From: Posidonia oceanica
Lineage: Eukaryota; Streptophyta; Magnoliopsida; Alismatales; Posidoniaceae
Assembly (NCBI GenBank): GCA_037176725.1
Contig: JAZBRS010000035.1
Span: forward strand, 44,092,001 to 44,156,000
Direction: 5' to 3'
DNA: 64,000 nt
A program made the position numbers and the translations under genes. Within the stretch, counting starts at the first letter, position 1. Each line of letters starts with the position of its first letter. Of the stretch, positions 1-12,288 are shown in pieces. The notes beneath the pieces are model-generated. The model saw only the letters and a program-made list of their open reading frames with translations, had not been told where the DNA came from and made no database searches.

Positions 1-487
1 GTGACGAAAAGCATTTACTTGGCTGCCCCTTTTGTCGTTTCCCCCACTCAAAGAACCCATCATCACCTCTGCTGGCCGCATGCTTTGACGTCCTCATCCT
101 CCTCGCCGACGGCCTGCACTCACCTCCATCACCTCACCACTTACTCGGCCTGCCACGCCCGGCCCCTTTTCTACTCTCACGCCACTCTCTGAGCCCCTCC
201 TTCCTCACATGGAAAGCCACCCATCCAACAAAACCCATTTGCCAGCCAACAGTTCAAACCCCTAGCTCACACATTCCACACGCACCTTGCTTCTGAACTC
301 AACTCCAGAGCTCCCTTGTGCGATCCTAGAGCCTCCCTGAGCTTCCTTGTGTGATTCCGATCAACCGAGGGTCCATTCCATGCTTCACCGATGTCGTCTT
401 CCACAACTCCGGTGACGCTTCTCCAACTCCGATCGTTACGTCTGACGAGCCACAAGAGGTACACACCTCTATACATTGCATGCCTAA

Positions 488-511
488 GGGTCCGGGAAGC
501 TTCCCGGACCC
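488..511. repeat. Perfect 24-bp palindrome
   Basis: The 24 bases are exactly self-complementary around a central AAGCTT (half-site GGGTCCGGGAAG). It lies in the C/T-rich part of LTR E. No function can be assigned; it could form a cruciform or a short RNA hairpin. Confidence 0.85.
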
Positions 512-1329
512 CTCCCCTTCCTTCCTAGTATTTCAAATGCCATGTTAACACTCTCGGCCGGCCCAACGGTCGACGACACACAGCAACGCCGGTGAGCTGC
601 CGGCGGAGGCAGGAAAGAGGCCTCAACCTCTCCCCTTAGCCTGTGAGTACATCCTCGCATCCTCCTCCATGCCACATTGTCCCCTAGGCTCTTCTGTGAG
701 CTTTCGGACACCTTGGTGGTCGGAATTCGTCGACCTCCAGTAGCACAAAACGGAGGAGGTGGGTGGAGCTCCTCGAGCCACTGTTTTCCACGCCAATGGT
801 GTGGTTGGATTCCTGGTAGTGCCCTCATGCTTCCTAGATCCTCCTCGGAATTTTAGGCCTCGCCCAAGAGGTGGGAAGTGACGTTGAAGTCCGATAAGCT
901 GACTGCCAGTTCAGCTGCCGGCGAGACCAGCGATTGAGCTGCAATGCTCAGAGCCTACCGGCCGGACTTTGAGTCGTTGCTCCGACCGACTCAAAGCCCC
1001 ATTATCTTTACTGATTATATGTTTGCACTCATGGATGATAGCTCTACATGTCTGTATGCTTAGTTTTTTATTTAGCTTTGCCTCAGGGTCTTGGTCCAGC
1101 CTTGAACATGGCTGTTTGGCCACTAGAGTTGTAGGTCAGCCGCCGGTCTGACCGGTGACTGGGCTGCAACTCCAGACAGCTTCCCGGCCAAGTTCAGGCC
1201 AGTGTACCCCATGACCTACTTATCCATTTGCCAGTTTGAATGCATGTTTCTCTTCCTGATTATGCCTACTTCGTTTCCATGTTCAAGTTTTTTGTCGTGG
1301 TTTCGGCAATGAAAGCCATAGCTTGGAGT

Positions 1330-1334
1330 ACTGC
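1330..1334. other. Target site duplication of element 1, left copy
   Basis: ACTGC immediately precedes the left LTR terminus (TGTGAC...) and is repeated exactly after the right LTR. Five bases is the usual duplication length for Ty3/gypsy integrases. Confidence 0.93.
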
Positions 1335-3678
1335 TGTGACCATCTTCAGGGGTCCCAGCGACCTTAAGGGGGACGGATCACTGCCATGAGCTTGCGCGCG
1401 TCCCCGATCATCGGTACGAAGGGATCATGGAATAGGTGAATCCGAGGGTGGATGCTTGACTTGGGAAAACACCAGAATATGGAAAAAGCGAAAAACAAGG
1501 GAAAAAAGGTAAAGAAAGGGGAGTTGCCACCTAGTCTATTAAATGCAGGAAGACGAGGAAAATCGGATAAGGAAATAGAAGGAAAACATGTGATGCAATG
1601 CAAAGAAACATGAAATCTGACTTGAAAGGGTGTGACACAAGGTCGCTGCAGTCTAGAGAGATGGGTAAGGACTTCTATTGCGCATGGGGAAGGTATTAGG
1701 CATCCCCATGCACTAGAGGAGCGGTCTTCCTGGGCCACTTCCGCTTTTGCATAGTCAATGTAGGTGAATCATGCCAATTAATGTATGCTTCAAGAAGCAA
1801 AATGCAAGGATGCAATGCTATGACATTTTGAAAACATGCAGGATGCTGATAAATGAAGGGGATGCGTTTTAAAACATGAAAACCAGGTTCAGGTACGCTA
1901 CCAGTGTTCTGGGACTTAAACTGGGCACTTGCGCCACTACGGCACTGGGATCATTCGCTGGGGATTCCCGCTCAGTCATCGCGCTGGCAATTCAAACAGA
2001 CTCCTGATAGTAATCATCATTGCTCTATGCATGCAATTGGAAATCAAAACATCAAAACCCATGCAAGGCGATGTAATTCAAGGTAAAACTTGGATGTAGG
2101 AATCAACAGAGGATGACAATGGATGAGTAAACAGCGAAACAGGACCCTGCTTACGATGAAACTCTGGTTCAGGATGCACGCTTGCAGGTCGCACCGGATA
2201 CAGACGCCTTATACATGCGCCCAAAGGTAACACGCATAAGATACGTGTGATCCTGTCGCTCATAGAACGCGCTTCGAGAATTATAGAGAGACCACAGATC
2301 TCGAAGTACAAACACTTGGCATACAAGGCATAAAACCAAGCGAACAAATATTGGATGAACCAAAAGGAGATGCAAGACAGTCATAAAAGACTGCAAAAGT
2401 TAGAAAGCAAATCAATTGTCGAACTGTTCTGGTTCCAGGCTGCGTGCCTACAGGTCGCGTTAGATATCGATGTTGTATAGTTGCGCCCAAAGGTAGCACT
2501 ATATACTGGCGCCAAATCTTGCCGCTTGTCTTGTTCACACTAGAAAACAAAGAACAGACCGCAGCCTCATTGCACAATTAAGACAAATGCAAGAATGAAA
2601 GCTACGAAGTGATGATCGATGAAGCTAAAGAAGATGATAATGCATCACAGGGAGCAAAACAACAACAAAATGCATGCATGCAACGGCCTCCCCACCCGAC
2701 GGCAGTTCGCGAGAAAGGAATGGGTCCCCGGCCGCTATTGCGACCGGAGACTCAATCCTGCTCCGCTGTGAGCCAAGGTTGGTGGTCGTGGAGGTCGAAC
2801 GGGTCTTCTGGATGCAATGCGAAGGCAGAAAACACGGAAGAAAACAAAGCTCGTCGGTGGCAGTAGAGTGGAAAACTGGAAAAACGACGATGAATAGCAG
2901 TAAAGCTAAAGAAACCTCGAAGCATGTAACAGCTAATGCTACGCTAAGGGACGGAGGTGCTCACCTGTGAAGAGTCGGCACGTGCTCTCAGTGAAAGGCG
3001 ACGAACTCCAGAAGGCTAGGGTGCAGTGGGACTCCACAGGGATGCAAGGGCTCCGGTGGTCTCAAGGCAATCTCAAGGCAATTTTCAGTGGGGGCCTCAA
3101 ATGGAGGAACAAGGGTGTGTTTTATAGGGTGGCTCGGGGCTCGGATGTTGTCGGTTGATCAACGTGGGAAATGCATGGTTTTGATTCAAAACCACGTGGG
3201 ATATGTTGGGAAATGGGCTTTGGATGGAGGTCTAGATCGTCCTAATGTAATATGGTACACCATTAGATCAGGGAGGGCCAATGAGGTGAGTGGATCGAAG
3301 GTTCACCCAAGTGGAATGGCAAAAGAATCCTTCTATCAGTTTTAACTGAAACAAAGCATCGCACTAGCAATACGTGCCTGCACAGTGCGCCGCTTATCTA
3401 CGTTTGAGGTAGACACTGGCTGATTCCATCTTCTATAAACGTCATGATTTGAAGCCGTTTAGAGACATAGAGTCTGTATCCAAAGACAGTAGCTGGATTT
3501 TGAGCTTATTCCAGGGTGTGTTGGGCTATTGGTGGGCTTGGGCTTTGCAGTGTATTGGATGTGAGGTGGCTTTTGGGATGGTTTGTCGGGATCTGGAGTG
3601 GGGTTAGGTCCACTACAACTGAGCCTTCTCCTCCAAAAGCGTCCGCCGATGAATACCTATAAAAATGGGGTGTCTACA
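1335..3678 (-). repeat. 3' LTR of element 1
   Basis: Direct repeat of 23,340-25,671. On the minus strand it starts TGTAGACACCCCATTTTT and ends ...GGTCACA. Conserved blocks are the TATA box (about 3,119-3,128), a CAG|GTGAGC donor-like site (about 2,962), the GGACTCC...GGGGAAGG...CACCCCC block (about 1,673-1,710) and a PBS-like motif (1,521-1,529), which here carries a C-to-T change against the right LTR. Confidence 0.95.
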
Positions 3679-3696
3679 GATGCCCCTCCCTGAGCG
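3679..3696 (-). promoter_or_regulatory. Polypurine tract of element 1
   Basis: On the minus strand CAGGGAGGGGCATC directly abuts the LTR start TGTAGACA, the expected position of the plus-strand primer. Element B has the matching AAGGAGGGACATC before its LTR. Confidence 0.85.
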
Positions 3697-4110
3697 AGGT
3701 CATGGGGACCGAGACTGCTGCTCAGGGTTGACAAGACACCCCGCTCGAGTTAGAGCGATGCAACCAATGCTCACGCTGATGCCGATGATGATGATGCAAT
3801 GAGTGGTGAGCTGATGGGCTCAAAACCGGATAGTTTGGGTTATCAGCCCAAGGAGAAGACGCCGGGCATGATGACGGATGCCGTCCGAGCAGTTTGGGTT
3901 ACCAACCCACAAAGAAAAGAGAAACGATACCGAGGCAACTAAAAAGATGCCCCTGGTATCGGGAAAGGGATACCAGGCACAAGCAAAAAGGTCCCAGCAT
4001 CGAAAAAGTGGCAGACAGCGTAATGGTTGTCATCCGAGCAGTTTGGACTGCCAGCCCTAGCAGACTTTGACGGTTGCTGACTGAGCAGTTAGGGCTGCCA
4101 GCCTGAGCAG
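3697..4110. repeat. Hairpin-rich 3' noncoding region
   Basis: Several short inverted repeats follow each other, for example CCTGGTATC...GATACCAGG near 3,952-3,978 and GGGTT...AACCC near 3,895-3,907, with repeated GAGCAGTTTGG/GCTGCCAGCC motifs. The same kind of sequence, with a recognisable GATGCCCC...GGTATC hairpin, stands at 63,970-64,000 in element D in the same orientation relative to pol. It probably acts as RNA structure; it does not look coding. Confidence 0.6.
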
Positions 4111-4990
4111 GACTCCGAAGAGACACGTCAAAAGAGGCTTGCTCCCGTCTAGGGAACGAGAAGACAAGGCGAGCGAGACTCCGAAGAGACATGCAAAGGA
4201 GGCTTGCTCTCGTCCAGGGAACGAGAAGACAAGGTGAGCGAGACTCCGAAGAGACATGTAAAAAGAGGCTTGCTCACGTCCAGGGAACGAGAAGACAAGG
4301 CGAGCGAGACTCCAAAGAGACATGCAAAAGAGGCTTGCTCTCGTCCAGGGAACGAGAAGACAAGGTGAACGAGACTCCGAAGAGACACACAAAAGAGGCT
4401 TGCTCTAGTCCAGGGAACGAGAAGACAAGGCAAGCGAGACTCCGAAGAGACAAGCAAAAAGTGGCTTGCTCTCGTCTAGGGAACGAGAAGACAAGGCGAG
4501 CGAGACTCCGAAGAGACACGCAAAAAGAGGCTTGCTCTCGTCTAAGGAACGAGAAGACAAGGCGAGCGAGACTCCGAAGAGACACGCAAAAAGAGGCTTG
4601 CTCTCGTCCATGGAATAGGAAGACAAGGCGAGCGAGACTGCCAAGAGACACGCAAGAAGAGGCTTGCTCTCATCCAGGGAACAAGAAGACAAGGTGAGCG
4701 AGACTCTGAAGAGACACACAAAAGAGGCTTGCTCTTGTCTAGGGAACGAGAAGACAAGGCGAGCGAGACTCCAAAGAGATACACAAAAGAGGCTTGCTCT
4801 CGTCCACGGAACAAGAAGACAAGGCGAGCGAGACTTCAAGGAGACACGCAAAAAGAGGCTTGCTCTTGTCTAGGGAACGAGAAGACAAGGCGAGCGAGAC
4901 TCCAAAGAGACATGCAAAAGAGGCTTGCTCTCATCTAGGGAACGAGAAGACAAGGCGAGCGAGACTCCGAAGAGACACGCAAAGGCTGAA
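4110..4990. repeat. 65-bp minisatellite, about 13 units
   Basis: A unit starting GAGACTCCGAAGAGACA and ending GACAAGGCGAGC recurs every 65-66 bases (for example 4,175, 4,240, 4,306). Since 65 is not a multiple of three, each unit shifts frame, and the array stays open over long stretches in several frames on both strands. Those frames look like by-products of the repeat, not genes. Confidence 0.92.
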
Positions 4991-6120
4991 ATGTGATAAG
5001 CTCTAGACTTATCGATCACGAAGATAACAGGAATACCAATATCCGATGATATGGCAGAGGTCTGTAGACAATCCTGTGATAGTTAGGGTTGTCAGCATGA
5101 GGGAATGGCTGTGGCTTCTGCGCTGAGGAGCATCAGTGCAGTTAAGTTGAACTATGGGGGGGCTGTTGCAATTTACCCAATCAAAGGGTCTCTGGTGCTT
5201 CTGACTGATTGTCTGATGCTCTGAAGGGTATATCTGACTAAGGAGGCTCTCATGACGGTGCCTGAGGCTGCGCAGAGTGCTCCAAGGTAGGATTCGCGGT
5301 TCCGCAAAAAGACAGGAGTTTGTATGCAAATTCTCTGACCGGTGCGCACAGCGATTCCTACCGGTCCTGAGGACAAATGCTGCATGTGATGGTGGTGCCC
5401 TTTGTGGGGAGGCTACTTTGAACGAGTCCGGCATTGATCCGATCGGACCCTGAAATTCTAGGAAACTACAGGGACTTTTCTACAATTTTCCCATTTTGCG
5501 ATTTCTGCTGAAAGCTCTTTGATTTTGCAACCCTTCCAGGTTTGGGAGTGCCATCCTCGAGGTTCTGAGGGGTGCTGACAAGAAATTTGCTCAAGACTTG
5601 GGCTATTCTGACACTTCTGCAAAAGTAAGTGACTTAATTGTAGCTTCCGATCTTTATGGGAGTTTACAGCCATTCTACTGATTTTACCGCTTCTGCTGCT
5701 CATTTTGGGTGTGTTAGCAACTGATGCACTGATACTGACCATGTCTTGGTATCTCTGCCAACCACTGGCTGCTGGTTTTTGAACAATTTTACTGATCTTG
5801 GGTTGTGATTGCAACCTTAGGGACTTGCTTTACAATCCTACCTATGCCAAGGGCTTGAGTGCGATTGCAGAAGTTCGGGGACCAAATTGTAATTTTACTG
5901 GGTAAATTGCATTTTAAACCTATGCATGGCACTACATACGCGGAGCAAATGCTATCAACTCCTATTGGAGAAAATTTTCTTAACCGGTGGGTTCCACTAG
6001 TTACAAATGCCAACAACTGATTTGCATTCTCCAAGCATTTTTGATTTTGCAAACTCAACTGCATCAATTATATCAAAATTTTGGTTTGGTTTTTTTTTCT
6101 TTCTTTCTTTCAAACCATTT
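4991..6120. other. Noncoding stretch between minisatellite and PMD gene
   Basis: T-rich, with many TTTTGCAA/GCAATTT words. Neither strand has a convincing coding frame. It includes the presumed upstream promoter region of the PMD gene. Confidence 0.5.
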
Positions 6121-6134
6121 TTTATATATATATT
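6121..6134 (+). promoter_or_regulatory. TATA box candidate of the PMD gene
   Basis: TTTATATATATATT is followed about 30 bases later by a CT-rich start-like region (about 6,155-6,240) and then a GC-rich first exon. Position and composition fit a plant core promoter; transcription is not shown. Confidence 0.55.
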
Positions 6135-6154
6135 TTTTGATTCCCATTGATTTC

Positions 6155-9100
6155 TCAACCCTCTCCCCTGCGTCTCTTGGCCTTCTTCCTCCACTCTTCT
6201 GCTTCCACTCTTCTCCTTCCACTCTTCTTCCACTTCTCCTCCTCTCTGATACGGCGACACGGTGGCAAATGGCGGGTGACGGCGGCACAGGAGAGGGCGT
6301 CGGGGCTGCGAGGGAGCTTTCCTCGAGCAGTGGCGGTGAAGCAAACACATGCGGCACAGGAGCGACTTCTGTAGGCAGCGACGGCACGCAGGGGGCTCAC
6401 CGATTGAGGGCGGCACCGAGGTTGGCTCGTCAACTGGGGGCTCCACGTCGGGGAGCGACGCGTGGGCTGGAGGCTCGACCGGTAGTGGCGACACGCAGGA
6501 GGACCCCTCGACGTCCTGGAGCAGTTCGTCGACGGAAGAAGGGGGACCACGGCCAGTGGTGGTGATGCGGGAGTCGTCCGCCCACCTCCAGGGACTGTCA
6601 GCAACGTTCCACTGTAGGGGTGCATTGACTCGCAAGGTGCGGCTGGAAAAGAAAACCGTGGGAAGGCTGTTGTGGACTCCGGTGACGCGCGGCCGATGGC
6701 TCCGGCGATGTTAGTACAGGTAGGCCAAATCCTTCCTCCCCCGTTCTCTGAAATGCTGATACATGCATCTGAACCAAGAAAAACTGCCAACTTGCTTGAA
6801 TTTTGCACAATTCATATTGAATTCTCTTGATTTGGCTCTGGATAATGCTTGTATGCCCACTGTGTTGTGTATGCATTTGATTTTATTCACTGAAACTAAT
6901 CTGGCATGTTTGAAAACTGAACTTGGATCAGTAAATGCTTGACTTTTGATGCTGCATTTTGATCCTATATGCTTGCATTTTGATTTTGCATTACTGCCAT
7001 GTTTGCGACCATTTTGCAAATTTTGCATGGTTTTACAATCTTCTGCACTCTGTGATTGTATGGCTCTGCAATTTTGACTAAAATCTGGAATATTTTCCAT
7101 GATTTATGCAAATAGAACAATCATGCCGTGACTCTGTAATTATCACAATTTTTGCAATATTTTATCATGATTTTTGCAAGAACAGAACACACATTATAAT
7201 GTCTGCATAACTTCTGAAAATGTACGATCTTGCAATAACTATGCGAATTTGAATCTGTCCCACTTTGCAATAGCTATATAAGTAACTAAGCTATCTCTAT
7301 AAATTTTCCAAAAAATTACAAAAAGGATAGCAATTAATAAACTTGTGATTTACCATGCTAGTCCGAAGACGTTGTCATGGTTCAATAACTTCTGCCATGT
7401 CTTGCAAAGCCTGCCGCACTTTGGTGAGGTTGCGACTCTAGCGAAGTTCTGCAATTTACCCATTTATAGGGTTCTCTGGGCAATTTTTGCATTTCGTTTA
7501 CAAAATATGCCGAGATCTCACGAGTTTTGTAAATTTTTACTCGATCCATGCCATGTTTCTATGTTTTTTACAAATTTTGGCAACTTATGCCGTTTATTTG
7601 TAAATTTTTGCAATTTACCCAATATTCTAGGGTGCATCAAACAACTTCATGCCTGTTTATAGTGAATGCCACTGTTCTTTGCAATTTCTTCAGCAATTCA
7701 GCCATTCATGCCATGACTGTTGATTAACTTTGCAAATAATTAGGCTATGATCTGCATATTTCTGCAATTTACCCACTTTTGGGGCCTTTTTTGCAATTTT
7801 CATGCTTGTTTATAGTGACTGCCACTGTTCTTTGCCTATTTAGTATTCTTGAGATTTAACTATAAAAATACTCAGTACTGACAGCTCTGTTTTGCAGTCG
7901 AGGCGTGGCTCTTTGTCACAGACGTGCACTTCTAGCTCTCGGACCTTACGTCGGGGAGCCTCCAGCTCTTGCACATTGCCTTTGGGTGCTTCTGCTTCTT
8001 GGCCTATGAGCCAGGGGGCTTTAGGTTCTCGGGTTGTGAGCTGAGGTGCCTCTGGTTCTAGGGCTGCGAGTGGTTCTCGGTTCTCAAGCCGTGGTGCCTC
8101 TAGTTCTCGGGCCTCTACCTCGAGCTACCTGTCTTCGAGGATGGTGAGTGTACCAGGGGAGCCTGCTGGACTGGTCCCGCTGATCATACTTGAGGAGGTA
8201 AGCTTTAAATTTTGCCAGAGTCAGTTTCAGTTAGCCAACTACTCAAAAATCTCTATTTTCTGACTTGTGGGATGTGAATGCAGGAGCGAGGGAAGCATGG
8301 CGGACACCTGCTGGATCCCGGCCACATCTACGAGAGGGAGGACTTCCTGGTAATTGTGGTTCCTTTTCTGAGTTGTCCTTCGTTCTCGATTAACGAGTAA
8401 CTGATCCCAATGTTTTCCTTGCAGACTGTGGATGCTACTAGGACTTTGAGGTGCCACTGGGCACCGATGTTGGAACACTTTGGGCGGCTGCCAGTGCACC
8501 TGCAAGAGTTCTTGCTTCACCGCACTCCTTTTGGCAGTTTGCTGTGGATTCCGGCCATCCATGGCCACTACCTCTTCTTCCGGGCTTTAGTGGAGCATTG
8601 GCGACTTGAGATGCACACGTTCCACTTCCCATACAAGGAGATGGCTATGCTGCCTGAGCACTGGGTGCTGCTGACGGGCTTGCACTTTGGAGGCGAGCCT
8701 ATTGTGGGGAAGACGACATAGTGGTTTGCTATGGGACCCGACTTGTTGGGGAGAGTGCCTCCTCGGAACAACCGGTCAAAGTGTACCTTTCCGCTCTCCT
8801 GGCTTCGCAGCTGGACAGGCTTGTGGCCCGAGTCAGTTGCTGGTACGAGGCAGTTGCAGTTTGTACTACGGCACTTCCTCTTGGAGTTGAGATACTTGAT
8901 CTTTTGCAGTGCTTCAAGGTACTGCGTGCATGCTGACTGGCTGATATACTTAGCAGACCTGGATCGTCTAGACCTGTATGACTGGGGCAGAGCCAGCTAT
9001 GCTTGGCTGCTCTGCGGGCTAGACAACGTCGTTCAGTAGGGATGACGCTCATATGTGGGCTTGTACCCTCTGCTTACAGTAAGCTTTACTTTGTTTGATG

Positions 9101-10303
9101 CAATACTGTTGTTTAAGAACTGTTCTGACTTCCTTTGTTCCTTTTTGACAGTACTGGGCGATAGAGCACACGGTGTGGGGCCATTACTTCTACTGGCTTC
9201 GCCCTAAGCTGCTCCCTTTACCACGGCAATGGTGCGAGCCTGACCACAGGCTAGCCTCAGGCATCTTCAGCTACGAGGCATAAAGATACCTGTTGGATTT
9301 ACAGCGCCTGGAGGATGTAAGTCTACCTTGCTTTCTTTTCTGCTATAGATTACTGTTCTTGCTAGTTTCTAACTCTGTTCTTGTTTGTTGGCTGATCCAG
9401 GTCCGGCTCCGTCCCTTCGAGGAGTTCGAGGGACTAAACTAGGTTCCTTGGAACTCGACACGAGAGTTGAGAGAGCGACAGATGAGGTTCTGCTGCTTGA
9501 AGAAGTCTGCGCTCTACCTGCCTGAGCGGGCTCGTCACCAGATGGCTGATGAGTTTTGCATCCCTCTGCCTCCTCCTACTAATATGGGATCAGTAGCTTA
9601 CACCAGGGCGAGGGCTCATGTGGCAACTGTTGCTGCTCGAGACCGTCCGCTCGGACACTTCCTTGGTGGTGTGGAGCATGAGGAGTATCAGAACTGGTTT
9701 CGCCTAGTCGGGAAACCATTTCTCTTCCCTGAGGAGCTGAGGGAGACACAACGCGGGATGTGGTACTACACTGACTGGGCTATGGTATGACAAATCACCT
9801 TATTTGTGTTTAGATGCAACTGCTTGCTATCTGTCTGACTGAGTTGCTGGCTTTTGCAGGGCTTTGAGGAGGTTTTCAAGGCCTTTTATGATGATATGCA
9901 GAAGAAGGAGGTAAAAACCTGGCTAAATCATCATTTAAAATATACTGCTGCTCTTTACTAGTTCTGATAGTATTTTCCCTGCAGGCTGCGAGGTGGCAAG
10001 TTGGCCTGGAGGTTTGCATTTTAATTATTTATGCCAATAATAAATGCCATAATGCTTCTCCTGTTTCTGACTTAGTTTCTGTTTTCTGTTTCTCAGGACA
10101 GAGATCCCAGAAGAGAAATGAACATGGAAAGCAATGAGGACTTCACTGTGGAGCATGAGGAGGAGGACAGGTCCGGTGGTGAGGATGTTGGTACCTCCAC
10201 ACGTGTTGCTTCAATGACCTGGGCTACTAGGATCTCTAGGAAACTGACCCAGAAGGTGGCCTGCACTATAGCTGAGGGCCCGCAGGGAGGATCCCAGTTC
10301 TGA
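6155..10303 (+). pseudogene. Captured plant mobile domain (PMD) gene, nine exons, antisense to gag-pol
   Basis: Consensus GT-AG junctions define a first exon (about 6,155-6,719, Ser/Gly-rich frame) and exons 7,898-8,197, 8,284-8,349, 8,425-9,078, 9,152-9,316, 9,401-9,784, 9,860-9,910, 9,985-10,011 and 10,097-10,303. From exon 2 on every exon is a multiple of three, so all those introns are phase 0. Exon 2 is low-complexity Ser/Arg (repeated GASSSR-like units). Exon 4 holds the PMD core: ALVEHWRLEMHTFHFP, then LLTGLHFGGEPI, then LDRLDLYDWGRASYAWL; exon 5 starts YWAIEH. These match the domain of MAIN/MAIL1-like proteins and of many transposon-borne genes. In-frame stops lie at 8,042, 8,719, 9,037, 9,043, 9,281 and 9,440, so this copy is a pseudogene, but exons 3-9 show no frameshift. 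The role of PMD genes inside elements is unknown. Confidence 0.8.
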
Positions 10304-10418
10304 AGAGGAGTACAGCTCATGGGAGCAGTAGCAGGATAGAGAAAAATGCCCATTTTTGTTAAATCTCAGCCATTTGTAAAAAGCTTGAAAAAAACTTGAA
10401 TTTTGGGCAAAAATACCC

Positions 10419-10424
10419 AATAAA
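10419..10424 (+). terminator. Poly(A) signal candidate of the PMD gene
   Basis: AATAAA lies 116 bases after the PMD stop codon in A/T-rich sequence, as expected for a plant 3' UTR. Confidence 0.45.
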
Positions 10425-10913
10425 TACAATTTTTTGTCAAAACATAGTCTGGTGCATGCTTGAGCACTCAGAATGTGCCATAGAATGTGTTTGCAGTGTT
10501 TATACAGCTTTCCCACAGGTATTTGGGCGTTCTAGCCCCTTTTTGAATGCATACAAATAGTTTTGGCTAACTGTCTGAAAATTGCATTTTGCGCCGATTT
10601 TCTGCGCCTTGATTGGTCGCTGATATGGGACGCTTCTTCTAGTCGTTGCATAGCTGCGACCATATTTTCCGCTTTTCTCTACCACCGTAAAGGTCCTGGC
10701 GGTCATCTCGCCTGGAATGACCGCTCTGTAGTCTACTAGCAGGCATCCATGTGTTCACAGGCTGGCTGGCTCACGGGATTCCACTTCCACCTTTTGCTCT
10801 GTTCTTTGTAGAGATGCTGTACGACTTGGCTTCCACACCATTATTGCCTTCTTGCTTTTCCACCTTAGTGTTGGAGACGGTGCTTGTGTTGGCTCTTGGA
10901 GGATTGGCCGATC
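10425..10913 (+). other. Intergenic region between the two captured genes
   Basis: No domain-bearing frame is seen. The region should hold the 5' UTR and promoter of the DUF7745-like gene; I found no clear TATA box. Confidence 0.4.
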
Positions 10914-12288
10914 ATGGTGAGTATGGCTACTCTTTGCTTCTCTTTATCCCTCCTTTGCATAGGATTTTGCATGGTTCCTAAGGGTGTTTCCATGCTTTCT
11001 TGTATGCAGGGCTTTCCCACTATGGTGACACCTGCTCAATACTTAGATGTTCTGCGGGCCTAGATTGAGGCACTTACTGCAGAAGATTGTGAGAGGCTAC
11101 AGTCTTGGGGTATTTCCACAAAGTTTCTGAGTATCGCCAATGTGGAAGTGAGCCGATACTTGCTGTGTGCTACGGCCTGGTTCTGGAAACTAGCCTTCCA
11201 TGTTTTTTGCTTTGGGCAGGTGGAAATGACTCCCACCATGGAGGAAGTGAGGCAGATTTGTAGCTTGTCGAGGCTACAGGGGCCTGCAATATTCATGCAG
11301 CGTGATGGCTATCTGTCTATGTTGAACCTGCTAACCGGACTCCGGTCAGGTGACTGCGACCACCACTTGGTTTGTAGAGATGGTGATTCGCCAATGCTTC
11401 GTCTGGGATCTTTCGACAGGGTGGCACAGAAACGGGCCGTGCTAGGCGATGACCTATGGCTCTGCAGATTTGTCATCCGCTTTCTAGAAGGGCTGGTTTT
11501 TAGTCATGGTAGGATGACTGTCGCCATTGAGGTGGCGGAGATTGCTTTAGCTGTGGTGACTAGGCAGATAGATCTGGCTCCTGTCATTCTGGCTGAGACA
11601 TACCGGGCATTGGATCGCGCTCTATGGTGCTGCTGGCACTTCTACGACTGCGGTGCCCTGATTCAGGTGATATGCTGCTACCCTTGTTTACTATTTACTG
11701 CTTTACACTTGCTTTGCTGACTTTGCTTTTCAATAGGTTTGGCTTGCTGTGCACATGGGGGTAGAGATCATGCATCCCCAGTGCTCTACTTTCGATGCGT
11801 ACTACCGCAGTGGTCACTCCCAGACTATCCCTTGTGTCCGTGATGTCCACTGTGTGCTAGAGGCTCTGACTGAGGATTTAGTGACCTGGCGCATCATTCC
11901 TGCCGCTGCGGAGCCCTTCGTTGTTTTCTTCAATGATAGTGACATGCGGCTGCTTGTTTTCCCTGGGTTTTCCAAAGGTGTGGAGTATCATCCTATCCAA
12001 GTGATGCAGCAATTCGGCTACTGCTAGGATGTATTTGAGCAAGATACGATGCCGGCCCTCTATCAACAATATCCAATTGGCTCTACTGCGGTGACCATTG
12101 AGCTAGCTCGCATGCTATATCACTGCATCTATTCAAATAGGATCCCTATGATGAAGGGTTCTAGCTACACTACAGAGTACGAGACTCACATCATCGAGAC
12201 TTGGCCCATTCGCGAGGTTCTGCTAGGCGCTCTCTTGTTCCTAGGTGCCAAGAGCTCATCAGGGCGTACCCCGGGTTCTGATGTCTGA
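10914..12288 (+). pseudogene. Captured DUF7745/PMD-like gene with two introns, antisense to gag-pol
   Basis: The ATG (10,914-10,916) is followed at once by an intron (10,917-11,009, GTGAGT...GCAG); exon 2 is 11,010-11,666 (657 bases), intron 2 is 11,667-11,736, exon 3 is 11,737-12,288 (552 bases). Both coding exons keep phase 0. The product is about 400 residues: GFPT start, FWKLAFHVFCFGQVEMTPT, a long helical middle, APVILAETYRALD, and VTWRII...EYHPIQVMQQFG near the end. The pattern resembles DUF7745 proteins (FW.P...FTFG.V.LVPT, PAILAET, W.....YH..LRQYG as I remember it), a plant-specific family related to PMD. Stops at 11,061 (Trp to TAG against copy C) and 12,025 (CAG to TAG) interrupt it. 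Function is unknown. The neighbouring PMD gene on the same strand suggests both were captured together or in sequence. Confidence 0.72.

Larger units (their letters stand above)
1..1334 (+). repeat. LTR 'E', left part, split by element 1
   Basis: This stretch continues at 25,677, because element 1 with its ACTGC target duplication interrupts one sequence. A degenerate unit of about 210-280 bases occurs near 918 and 1,138 and resumes near 25,687, 25,965 and 26,215; each unit carries a GC-rich inverted repeat resembling GTCGCC...GGCGAC. The first 850 bases are C- and T-rich like the promoter-proximal parts of the other long LTRs here. The plus orientation comes from the conserved R/U5 motifs in the right part. 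The upstream LTR end is outside the window or not recognisable. Open frames here are short and have no recognised domain. Confidence 0.6.

Noticed and set aside
4191..4697. 168-codon Arg/Lys-rich protein
   Set aside because: Same peptide words appear in successive frames because the unit is 65 bases; a by-product of the repeat.
4110..4990. CRISPR-like regular spacing
   Set aside because: Units are contiguous with no unique spacers; it is a minisatellite in a plant retrotransposon.
6268..6565. Separate Arg-rich protein in the first PMD exon
   Set aside because: GC-rich exon with several overlapping frames; it ends before the splice donor and has no domain. Kept as part of exon 1.
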